Below the pieces are notes generated by a model that saw nothing but the letters and a program-made list of their open reading frames with translations, did not search any database and was not told the DNA's origin. From Bacteriovoracaceae bacterium UBA7317 (GTDB taxonomy: Bacteria; Bdellovibrionota; Bacteriovoracia; Bacteriovoracales; Bacteriovoracaceae): a stretch of 5,737 nucleotides of DNA. Each line of letters starts with the position of its first letter. Positions within the stretch are counted from its first letter, which is position 1. The position numbers and the translations under genes were made by a program. Positions 1 through 5,253 of the stretch are shown here, piece by piece. The DNA lies in contig DKQD01000054.1 of the NCBI GenBank assembly GCA_002474345.1, positions 847-6,583 of the forward strand, written 5' to 3'.

Positions 1-1589
1 GTTTGATCCATAAATTGAGACAACTGGGAAGAGCCAAAAAATTCTTTTATAGCTGCAGCAACAGGCTTCTGATTGACCAGATCATATGGCATCATGGTCT
101 CAATTTCTTGGATAGCCATTCTTTCTTTAACAGCCCTCTCCATTCTAACCAACCCTACTCTGAATTGGTTTTCAAGAAGTTCACCTACAGCTCTAACCCT
201 TCTATTTCCTAGATGATCTATATCATCTACTTTCCCTTTACCATTATTCAACTCAACTAGATATTTTACTGTTGTAACAATATCATCCTTAGTCAAAACG
301 GTATTTTCAACAGGGATATTCATATTAAATTTATAATTTATTTTCATTCTCCCAACTTTGGAGAGGTCATATTTGTCTTTATCAAAAAACAAACTTTCCA
401 AAAGTTGAGAAGCCGCTTCTTCAGTTGGTGGCTCACCAGGCCTTAGCCTTTCAAATATCCTAATTAGAGCTTCTTCTGTTGTATCGGTCTTATCCAAAAG
501 AAGAGTGTTTCTCATTTGGTCACCATAATTGATCATATCAATATAAAGGACCTTTACAGAATCAATACCAGCAGCAACAAGCTCCTGGATCTTAGCCTCA
601 GTAAGCGACTCATTTGCGAGGGAAAGAACCTCTCCTGTGCTCTCATCAAAAATATCTTCAGCAACTACTTTTCCTACAATCTCTTCTAATTCTGCAGGAA
701 TAGCCTCCAAGCCGGCGTCTTGCATTTTTTTAGTAGATAACTTTGTAAACTTTTTACCTTTCTTAACTATTACTTTCCCACTTTTTGGGTCAATAATATC
801 GTTGTGAGCTCTCGTTCCTATCAAAAGAGAAAAGTCCAAGCTCCTCGCATACTCGCCTTCTTTAGATAGACTTACTTTCTCCATTTGATAGAAAGTTTCC
901 AAAATCTCAGAAGTTGTATACCCGATAGCCTTCAGGACGACAGTTCCATGAAGCTTTCTTTTTCGATCAATTCTAGCGAATAAAATATTTTTATGGTCAA
1001 ATTCGAAATCCAACCATGAGCCTCTATGAGGGATTATTCTTGCGGAGTATAATAGCTTCCCACTTGAATGTTTTTTCCCACCATCATGTTCGAATATAAT
1101 TCCAGGGGAACGGTGAAGCTGTGAAACAATGACCCTTTCAGTTCCATTGTAAACAAAAGAGCCATTAGTAGCCATCAAAGGAATATTTCCTAAATATACC
1201 TCTTGCTCTTTGATGGAAGAAACCGTTCTCTGTTCTTCCCCGTCTTTATCAACATTTACATCGTAAAATACAAGCCTAACAACGACTTTAAGAGGAGCTT
1301 CATAAGAAAGTCCTCTCTCACGACACTCTTTGACTGTATATTTAGAGTCTTCTAGCGCATAACTAACAAACTCTAAAGAAACTGTCTTATTGAAATCTGA
1401 TATAGGAAAAACAGAGTTAAAAACAGCCTGTAAGCCTACATTCAACCTCTTTGATGGCGACACGTCTTTCTGCAAGAACTCCTCGTAAGACCTCGTCTGA
1501 AGCCTCATTAGGGGAGGTGTCTCTAATACCGAAGGTGTCTGAGAAAAATTTTTGCGATACCACTCGTTTGGTGCAAAAACCTGAGTCAT
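1..1589 (-). CDS. rpoB: RNA polymerase beta subunit, N-terminal 529 residues (gene continues past the left edge)
   Basis: Beta subunit of RNA polymerase, forming one pincer of the catalytic core and, with beta-prime, the active-site cleft. I translated the reverse complement by hand and saw no stop in the stretches checked. Recognisable family segments are [16 protein letters not shown] (residues 25-40), [16 protein letters not shown] (148-163), [13 protein letters not shown] (186-198) and, at the very end, [14 protein letters not shown]. The fragment covers the protrusion and lobe domains and stops inside rifampicin cluster I; its last full codon matches E. coli Gln517. E. coli RpoB has 1342 residues, so about 40% is present. 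Two adjacent in-frame ATGs exist (1592 and 1589). I chose 1589 because it lies 7 bases from an AGGAG (1597-1601), against 4 bases for 1592; the difference is one Met. It follows rplL by about 100 bases with a terminator-like hairpin between, and rpoC is expected beyond the edge. Identity is certain; the exact start is slightly open. Confidence 0.97.
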   Translation of the reverse strand, partial: MTQVFAPNEWYRKNFSQTPSVLETPPLMRLQTRSYEEFLQKDVSPSKRLNVGLQAVFNSVFPISDFNKTVSLEFVSYALEDSKYTVKECRERGLSYEAPLKVVVRLVFYDVNVDKDGEEQRTVSSIKEQEVYLGNIPLMATNGSFVYNGTERVIVSQLHRSPGIIFEHDGGKKHSSGKLLYSARIIPHRGSWLDFEFDHKNILFARIDRKRKLHGTVVLKAIGYTTSEILETFYQMEKVSLSKEGEYARSLDFSLLIGTRAHNDIIDPKSGKVIVKKGKKFTKLSTKKMQDAGLEAIPAELEEIVGKVVAEDIFDESTGEVLSLANESLTEAKIQELVAAGIDSVKVLYIDMINYGDQMRNTLLLDKTDTTEEALIRIFERLRPGEPPTEEAASQLLESLFFDKDKYDLSKVGRMKINYKFNMNIPVENTVLTKDDIVTTVKYLVELNNGKGKVDDIDHLGNRRVRAVGELLENQFRVGLVRMERAVKERMAIQEIETMMPYDLVNQKPVAAAIKEFFGSSQLSQFMDQ

Positions 1590-1631
1590 CATCAATCTCC
1601 TATAACAATAGTTTATATCAATTTTAAATGC

Positions 1632-1666
1632 AAAAAAGTATGGACTCCATCAAGTGAATCCATACT
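1632..1666 (-). terminator. Terminator-like hairpin (probable attenuator) between rplL and rpoB
   Basis: On the minus strand AGTATGGATTC pairs with GAGTCCATACT (11 bp including one G-U) around an 8-base loop, followed by a run of U from the A-tract at 1632-1637. It begins 26 bases after the rplL stop and ends about 40 bases before the rpoB start. An A-rich stretch on the other side of the stem makes it potentially bidirectional. A strong terminator here would cut off rpoB, and I see no convincing promoter between it and rpoB, so partial readthrough is the likeliest behaviour. E. coli is known to have an attenuator in the same rplL-rpoB gap. The structure is seen; the attenuator role is inferred. 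Confidence 0.68.
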
Positions 1667-1691
1667 CTTTTTATTTCTATGGAAATTAAAG

Positions 1692-2063
1692 TTACTTAAG
1701 CTCTGCTTTAGCTCCAGCAGCTTCTAACTTCTTTTTAATCTCTTCTGCTTCGTCTTTTTCAATCCCTTCTTTTACCGGTTTCGGTGTTCCTTCCACAAGG
1801 GCTTTAGCTTCTTTAAGGCCTAAACCTGTAATTCCTCTAATTTCTTTAATAACATTAATCTTTTTAGCGCCAACATCAGTTAAAACTACTGTAAATTCAG
1901 TTTGCTCAGCTGCTGCCTCAGCTCCAGCACCAGCACCACCAGCTACTGCAACAGGTGCTGCAGAGACACCAAATTTTTCTTCTAGCTCTTTTACTAAGTT
2001 AGCAACTTCAAGAACCGACATTCCAGAAATATGTTCTACTAATTGTTCATTTGTAATACTCAT
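1692..2063 (-). CDS. rplL: 50S ribosomal protein L7/L12
   Basis: Flexible multi-copy stalk protein of the 50S subunit, which recruits and stimulates the translational GTPases (EF-Tu, EF-G, IF2, RF3). It has 123 residues, the usual family length. The order is the N-terminal dimerisation and L10-binding helices (about 1-32), an Ala/Gly/Val-rich hinge (about 34-54), and the C-terminal factor-binding domain (about 55-123) with [20 protein letters not shown] (64-83) and [14 protein letters not shown], the canonical helix face contacted by factors. The ATG at 2063 has AGGAG at 2070-2074, 6 bases upstream. It follows rplJ after an 82-base AT-rich spacer with no clear structure and precedes rpoB after the hairpin at 1632-1666. 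It is made in excess over L10 (four to six copies per ribosome), which fits its good ribosome binding site. Nothing is odd. Confidence 0.98.
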   Translation of the reverse strand: MSITNEQLVEHISGMSVLEVANLVKELEEKFGVSAAPVAVAGGAGAGAEAAAEQTEFTVVLTDVGAKKINVIKEIRGITGLGLKEAKALVEGTPKPVKEGIEKDEAEEIKKKLEAAGAKAELK

Positions 2064-2145
2064 TTTTAACTCCTTTCAACCTTAGATCAAACTTTTAATT
2101 TTTTATTTTAACTTTATATTGTTTTTTCAATTATCTTAAGCTGTA

Positions 2146-2643
2146 CTATTCAGCTGTCTCAGCCTTTTTTTCCCCGACTGCATGAAGAACTCTAGCTAAT
2201 GCAGACACAGGAGCCATAAAAGTAGCCAACAACGTCCCCAACATCTCATCGCGAGATGGTAAATCAGCCAAGGCATTCACTTCCTGGACATTTAAAGCTT
2301 TATCTCCTAAAACACCGCCCTTTAGCGATACTAGCTCAAGCTCTTTACCAGATTCTTTCAAAGCTTTTGCGACAGCTGCTGCATCATCGAATGCAAAGGC
2401 TACAGCACTTGGTCCCTTTAATCCCTTGAAAAGGTCTGCGCACTTTGTTTCTTTACCCGCAAGCTCAAACAATGTGTTTCTGGTCACAATGATCTTACCG
2501 CCGACATCACGCACTTTTTTTCTGATCGCAACAGCATCATTGGCTTGAATACCAACGAGGTTCGTCAAAAAGACAGCATTTGCCTTATCAATATCACCCT
2601 TAATGCCATTGACTAATTCATTCTTTTTGGTTCGATTTAACAC
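2146..2643 (-). CDS. rplJ: 50S ribosomal protein L10, GTG start
   Basis: L10 anchors L7/L12 dimers to the ribosome with L11 and, in several bacteria, represses its own mRNA. It has 165 residues, the same as E. coli L10. The N-terminal rRNA-binding domain includes VFLTNLVGI (24-32) and GGKIIVTRNTLFELAG (48-63). The C-terminal region ALADLPSRDEMLGTLLATF (124-142) leads into the long helix (about 139-157) that binds L12 dimers. The start codon is GTG at 2643. There is an in-frame TAA two codons upstream, so no earlier start is possible, and a G5 run at 2650-2654 sits 6 bases away as a wobble-containing Shine-Dalgarno (AAGGGGGT). The stop is TAG. The 97-base spacer upstream holds an L10-leader-like structure, so translation is probably feedback-controlled. 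Confidence 0.97.
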   Translation of the reverse strand: MLNRTKKNELVNGIKGDIDKANAVFLTNLVGIQANDAVAIRKKVRDVGGKIIVTRNTLFELAGKETKCADLFKGLKGPSAVAFAFDDAAAVAKALKESGKELELVSLKGGVLGDKALNVQEVNALADLPSRDEMLGTLLATFMAPVSALARVLHAVGEKKAETAE

Positions 2644-2649
2644 GATTTA

Positions 2650-2720
2650 CCCCCTTTATATCGAATGGAGGGAGATTTCAGGCAGGACTTATAAAGATTT
2701 ATAATAACCTTTGCCGACCT
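2650..2720 (-). promoter_or_regulatory. L10-leader-like autoregulatory RNA upstream of rplJ
   Basis: Seen on the minus strand: GGCAAAGG (2708-2715) pairs with CCTGCC (2681-2686) as GGCA/TGCC and GG/CC with an AA bulge. Inside it is a perfect hairpin TTATAA-ATCT-TTATAA (2689-2704), with an asymmetric TTA/GT loop between the two stems. Downstream, a pyrimidine run CTCCCTCC (2667-2674) can pair with the G5 Shine-Dalgarno run (2650-2654). A bulged stem ending in AAGTCCTGCC, placed just ahead of rplJ, resembles known L10 leaders, in which L10 (or the L10-L12 complex) binds the mRNA and lowers rplJL translation. The element is unusually short. Its identity as an L10 leader is inferred from sequence resemblance and position. 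Confidence 0.55.
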
Positions 2721-2740
2721 TCTTCAACCCCAAATAAATC

Positions 2741-3442
2741 TTAGCTTAAGCTTAGGACCTCATTAGTATCAATCTTGACACCTGGTCCCATAGTTGTGCT
2801 TACGACTAAGGATTTTAAATAAGTACCTTTTGAACTTGCTGGTTTAGCTTTTAGAATCGCACTAACAATAGATTTGAAATTCTCTTTTAGCTTACTCAAC
2901 TCAAAAGACTTTTTACCGATCAAAACATGGACGATACCATTTTTATCAGTTCGGTACTCTACTTTTCCCGCCTTTTGTTCTTGAACAGCTTTGGCAACAT
3001 CCGCAGTAACCGTACCAAGCTTAGGGTTAGGCATTAAGCCTCTTGGCCCTAATACTCTACCTATACGACCGAGCTTGCCCATCATATCCGGTGATGCAAT
3101 AACTCTATCAAAGTCTAGCCAGCCACCCTGAATCTTTTGCACAATATCATCACCACCTACAAAATCTGCTCCAGCATCTTCTGCAAGCTTAATTTTATCG
3201 CCAGATGTTATAACACAAACTCTAACCTTTTTCCCAGTGCCTTCTGGTAAAGCTATAGCACCTCTAATCATCTGATCAGCATGCCTAGGGTCAACACCTA
3301 ATCGAAAAGCCAAGTCGACACTCTCATCAAACTTAGCAAATGAAGATTCTTTAGCTAAATTTAGTGCTTCATCAATGGGATACAGTTTGTCCGACTTTAC
3401 TTTTTTGGAAAACTCTTGATATTTTTTTGATCTTTTTCTCAT
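2741..3442 (-). CDS. rplA: 50S ribosomal protein L1
   Basis: L1 forms the mobile L1 stalk that guides the deacylated tRNA out of the E site, and in many prokaryotes it represses its own operon by binding mRNA that mimics its rRNA site. It has 233 residues against 234 in E. coli. Family landmarks are [21 protein letters not shown] (41-61), the domain II motif [19 protein letters not shown] (128-146) and [11 protein letters not shown] (215-225), which belongs to the RNA-binding surface. The ATG at 3442 has AAGGAG (3448-3453) at 5-base spacing. It lies 53 bases after rplK, as expected for co-transcription. The start codon falls in a potential regulatory structure (3438-3495). The reading frame is intact and nothing is missing. 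Confidence 0.98.
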   Translation of the reverse strand: MRKRSKKYQEFSKKVKSDKLYPIDEALNLAKESSFAKFDESVDLAFRLGVDPRHADQMIRGAIALPEGTGKKVRVCVITSGDKIKLAEDAGADFVGGDDIVQKIQGGWLDFDRVIASPDMMGKLGRIGRVLGPRGLMPNPKLGTVTADVAKAVQEQKAGKVEYRTDKNGIVHVLIGKKSFELSKLKENFKSIVSAILKAKPASSKGTYLKSLVVSTTMGPGVKIDTNEVLSLS

Positions 3443-3495
3443 TTCAACTCCTTCGGTTCATACGACGCAATGTCTCCCGCTAAATGAGGTCATTT
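3438..3495 (-). promoter_or_regulatory. Candidate L1-binding site and start-codon-masking structure in the rplK-rplA spacer
   Basis: Minus-strand reading: CGG (3477-3479), GA, GAC (3472-3474), a 5-base loop, GTC (3464-3466), GTATGAA (3457-3463), CCG (3454-3456). This is two short stems separated by an asymmetric loop with GA on one side and a purine-rich stretch ending GAA on the other. L1 targets in 23S rRNA and in Methanococcus mRNA have the same layout (GA opposite a GAGAAA or GGUGAAAUA type strand). Outside it, CTCATTT (3482-3488) can pair fully with AAATGAG (3438-3444), enclosing the Shine-Dalgarno and including the rplA ATG. The stems are short and the match is to remembered structures, so this is a candidate only. 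Confidence 0.45.
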
Positions 3496-3921
3496 TTAGT
3501 AATCTAATTTTAAGCCCATAGATCTCACGGACCCTTCAATTGTTCTCATCCCTGCTTCTAGCGAAGCTGCGGTGATGTCCTCTTTCTTTTCTTCATAAAC
3601 TTCCTTCACAACCTTATCACCAACACTTCCAGCTACATCGTGACCAGGTTTAGAAGAACCTTTCTTTAACTTCAACTTTTCCTTCAACAAATATGATGCT
3701 GGTGGTGTTTTTGTAACAAAGGAAAATGAGCGATCTGAATAAACAGTAATAATCGTTGGAAGCTGAACCCCCATCTGCTTATTAGTCTTTGCATTAAAAG
3801 CTTTGCAAAACTCCATTATATTAACCCCTTTCTGACCTAAAGCAGGACCAATGGGAGGGGAAGGATTAGCTTTTCCACCAGGAATTTGTAACTTAATGAA
3901 CCCAACAACCTTTTTAGCCAT
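3496..3921 (-). CDS. rplK: 50S ribosomal protein L11
   Basis: L11 binds the GTPase-associated region of 23S rRNA at the base of the L7/L12 stalk and takes part in factor binding and in RelA activation; thiopeptides such as thiostrepton bind between it and rRNA. It has 141 residues, one fewer than E. coli. The N-terminal domain carries [20 protein letters not shown] (13-32), with the proline pair of the thiopeptide-contact face. The linker TPP (72-74) leads to the C-terminal rRNA-binding domain, ending [13 protein letters not shown]. The ATG at 3921 has GGAG 8 bases upstream, and the stop is TAA. It sits 36 bases after nusG and 53 bases before rplA. The leader ahead of rplK is too short for the large L1 target found there in E. 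coli, which fits the idea that L1 acts at the rplK-rplA junction instead. Confidence 0.98.
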   Translation of the reverse strand: MAKKVVGFIKLQIPGGKANPSPPIGPALGQKGVNIMEFCKAFNAKTNKQMGVQLPTIITVYSDRSFSFVTKTPPASYLLKEKLKLKKGSSKPGHDVAGSVGDKVVKEVYEEKKEDITAASLEAGMRTIEGSVRSMGLKLDY

Positions 3922-3957
3922 TATTCTATCTCCATCTTAAACTTTAAGTTCCAAGGA

Positions 3958-4563
3958 TTATGAGACCTTTTCAACCTGCGTATAATCTAATTCCACAGGG
4001 GTCGGTCTTCCAAAAATTGAAACATTTACCTTTATTTTTCCTTTTTCACTTACAGCTTCCACAGTACCAACAAAAGAAGCAAAAGGTCCTTCCACAACCT
4101 TAACTGTCTCACCTTCCGCAAAGTCGACCGTAGTTCTTTGCTTTCTAATTCCATCTTCAGACTGGTCTGTAATGTAAGCCGCTTCCTCATCACTTATCGG
4201 GGCAGGCTTATCCAACGTGCCGCCGACGAAACCCGTTATCTTATCCGTATTTTTGACAAGGTGCCAGGTTCTATCATTCATTATCATTTTTATCAAGACA
4301 TAACCGGGGAAAAACTTCTTCTTGATAGTTCTCTTTTTTCCCTTAGATGAAGACGTCACACTTTCTTCTGGCGTTACTATTTCCAAAAAGAACTCTGCTA
4401 ACTTATAGTTAACAATTCTCTCTTTTAAAGCTCTTGTAACCTTGTTTTCCTGGCCCGTCATAGTCTTGGCTATATACCACTTAAACTCACCATTTTTTTC
4501 GTTTTCTTCTGACTCGATATCTCCTGTCTTTTCAACTTCAACAGGTTGATCACCTTTACTCAT
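3958..4563 (-). CDS. nusG: Transcription termination/antitermination factor NusG
   Basis: NusG binds the RNA polymerase clamp, reduces pausing, and links polymerase to Rho or to the ribosome through S10. It has 201 residues against 181 in E. coli. The NGN domain (about 28-120) starts FKWYIAKTMTGQENKV and includes FFPGYVLIKM (84-93) and the hydrophobic polymerase-contact region. After a linker (about 121-147) comes the KOW domain (148-201) with EGETVKVVEGPFASFVGTV and VSIFGRPTPVELDYTQVEKV. The first 26 residues are an acidic, low-complexity extension with nine Asp/Glu. The ATG at 4563 is preceded by GGTGA, which matches the anti-Shine-Dalgarno end, at 6-base spacing, so the extension looks genuinely translated. 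The next Met is far inside the NGN fold. secE lies 42 bases upstream, the standard secE-nusG pair. Confidence 0.98.
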   Translation of the reverse strand: MSKGDQPVEVEKTGDIESEENEKNGEFKWYIAKTMTGQENKVTRALKERIVNYKLAEFFLEIVTPEESVTSSSKGKKRTIKKKFFPGYVLIKMIMNDRTWHLVKNTDKITGFVGGTLDKPAPISDEEAAYITDQSEDGIRKQRTTVDFAEGETVKVVEGPFASFVGTVEAVSEKGKIKVNVSIFGRPTPVELDYTQVEKVS

Positions 4564-4605
4564 AGCTTTTCACCATTCTCTTGTGGGGTTGATTTTAATC
4601 ATTAA

Positions 4606-4995
4606 TTAATAAAGAAGCTCTAGAATTTCCCGGCAGGCATAATCCACACCTAACAAAATTAGACTCACAAAAGCCAAGCCAATTACAATACCAATAGTCA
4701 CTTTCAAAACCGAGTCTTTTTCAGGCCAAACGACTTTTACTAACTCACCATAAACTTCATTTAGATGATTGTATGCTGTCTTATTCTTCTGAATTAAAAG
4801 AAACGTCATTGCACCTACAACAACACCAAACCCAGATGCTAGAAAATCATAGTTAAATGGAATTTTAGACTCTAAATCAAACCACTCCTTTATCTGATGC
4901 AAAAACCGGATAAGGATGTAGCCGACAAGAGTACTTGAAACAACAATAAAGCTATTGATCCACTTTTTTCCGTCTTGGCTTTTTATTAGCGACAT
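4606..4995 (-). CDS. secE: Preprotein translocase subunit SecE, three-helix form
   Basis: SecE clamps the two halves of the SecY channel in the inner membrane and is essential for Sec export and membrane insertion. It has 129 residues. I see three hydrophobic segments: about 13-33 (FIVVSSTLVGYILIRFL), 49-69 (FLASGFGVVVGAMTFLLI) and 98-118 (KVTIGIVIGLAFVSLILLGV). Between the second and third lies the family signature LNEVYGELVKVVWPEKDSV (78-96), the amphipathic cytoplasmic helix plus the WP turn. Most bacterial SecE proteins have only the last helix (about 60-70 residues), so this is the longer E. coli-like type. The ATG at 4995 has AGGA 7 bases upstream. Promoter candidates lie 41 or more bases upstream in the gap after tRNA-Trp. 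The function call is firm, resting on the signature helix and on nusG next door. Confidence 0.95.
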   Translation of the reverse strand: MSLIKSQDGKKWINSFIVVSSTLVGYILIRFLHQIKEWFDLESKIPFNYDFLASGFGVVVGAMTFLLIQKNKTAYNHLNEVYGELVKVVWPEKDSVLKVTIGIVIGLAFVSLILLGVDYACREILELLY

Positions 4996-5035
4996 AAAAC
5001 AATCCTAGGCACAAACAATGCGTCACGTTAAGATA

Positions 5036-5064
5036 TTCATACAATCTTCCTCTTTATGCTTCAA
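5036..5064 (-). promoter_or_regulatory. Candidate sigma70 promoter for secE-nusG-rpl genes (proximal)
   Basis: TTGAAG (5059-5064), a 17-base spacer and TATGAA (5036-5041) match the -35/-10 consensus at four positions in each box with ideal spacing. Transcription would start around 5029, about 34 bases before the secE ATG, leaving the secE ribosome binding site intact. This is the expected place for an internal promoter feeding secE and everything after it. It is based on box matching only. Confidence 0.42.
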
Positions 5065-5078
5065 AAAGAAAAGATTGT
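5041..5078 (-). repeat. 8-bp perfect inverted repeat around the secE promoter region
   Basis: ACAATCTT at 5041-5048 and its exact reverse complement AAGATTGT at 5071-5078 are separated by 22 bases. The arms flank the -35 box of the proximal promoter candidate and overlap the boxes at the outer ends of both candidates. It could be an operator for a dimeric regulator or an RNA hairpin in readthrough transcripts from the tRNA. No regulator is identified. Confidence 0.4.
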
Positions 5079-5081
5079 CTA
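5053..5081 (-). promoter_or_regulatory. Candidate sigma70 promoter for secE-nusG-rpl genes (distal, overlapping)
   Basis: TAGACA (5076-5081, five of six matches), a 17-base spacer and CATAAA (5053-5058, four of six) form a second candidate whose -10 region lies just upstream of, and overlapping the end of, the proximal promoter's -35 box. The two could not be occupied by polymerase at the same time. It is slightly better in the -35 and equal in the -10. The region is AT-rich, so a chance match is possible. Confidence 0.38.
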
Positions 5082-5120
5082 CTTTGTTTTTTGGATTATT
5101 TATGAATCTAACAATAATTA

Positions 5121-5197
5121 TGGCGGGCGCAGAGGGACTCGAACCCCCAACCTACTGATTTGGAATCAGCCGCTCTACCAATTAGAGCTATACACCC
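5121..5197 (-). tRNA. trpT: tRNA-Trp (anticodon CCA)
   Basis: A full cloverleaf of 77 bases on the minus strand. The acceptor GGGTGTA pairs with TGCGCCC (two G-U pairs). The D-arm is GCTC/GAGC with loop TAATTGGTA. The anticodon arm GCTGA/TCAGT has loop TTCCAAA, so the anticodon is CCA, reading UGG. The variable loop is AGGTT. The T-arm GGGGG/CCCTC has loop TTCGAGT. The discriminator base is G, the usual Trp identity element, and the terminal CCA is encoded. Its place between tuf and secE is a common arrangement for the Trp tRNA. It starts two bases beyond the U-rich tail of the hairpin after tuf, so there is no room for its own promoter; it is most likely cut out of a tuf readthrough transcript. 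Confidence 0.97.
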
Positions 5198-5198
5198 T

Positions 5199-5231
5199 AA
5201 AAGAAGGGCAGTCGAAGCAACGCGACTGCCC
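5199..5231 (-). terminator. Hairpin with U-rich tail after tuf, directly before tRNA-Trp
   Basis: GGGCAGTCG (5223-5231) pairs perfectly with CGACTGCCC (5206-5214) around an 8-base loop, followed by TTCTTTT. It has the form of an intrinsic terminator for tuf and begins 22 bases after the stop codon. Because tRNA-Trp follows at once, full termination would silence it unless a promoter lies within tuf. Partial termination, or a processing stem separating tuf mRNA from the tRNA precursor, is more likely. The interrupted U-tract also argues for a leaky site. Confidence 0.7.
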
Positions 5232-5253
5232 AGGCTTTATCTTAAAATAGCTC

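Noticed and set aside
3..212. Open frame of 69 codons on the + strand
   Set aside because: It lies entirely antisense to conserved rpoB coding sequence, and its translation has no recognisable family features.
1605..1633. TTGCAT-17-TATTGT as an rpoB promoter
   Set aside because: Transcription would start about 1598, inside the AGGAG ribosome binding site, so the transcript would lack it; the boxes are also weak.
2064..2145. Promoter within the AT-rich rplJ-rplL spacer (TTGAAA followed by TAAAAT)
   Set aside because: The spacing is only 14 bases. In such AT-rich DNA isolated boxes arise by chance. No hairpin or other structure is visible in the spacer.
3936..3948. Small palindrome CTTAAAGTTTAAG between nusG and rplK
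   Set aside because: It has a 5-bp AU-rich stem with a 3-base loop and no U-tract; it is too weak to call a terminator or protein-binding site.
4138..4350. Open frame of 70 codons on the + strand
   Set aside because: It is antisense to the conserved NGN region of nusG and is a by-product of nusG codon use.
5025..5042. Five-codon upstream reading frame (ATG AAT ATC TTA ACG TGA) before secE with an AGAGG upstream
   Set aside because: Its ATG overlaps the -10 box of the better-placed promoter, so it would exist only on readthrough RNA. It is too short to judge and has no leader-peptide codon pattern.
5056..5250. Open frame of 64 codons on the + strand
   Set aside because: It runs through the complement of tRNA-Trp and the post-tuf hairpin; the GGRRGTRTPN-like peptide is a familiar spurious translation of antisense tRNA.
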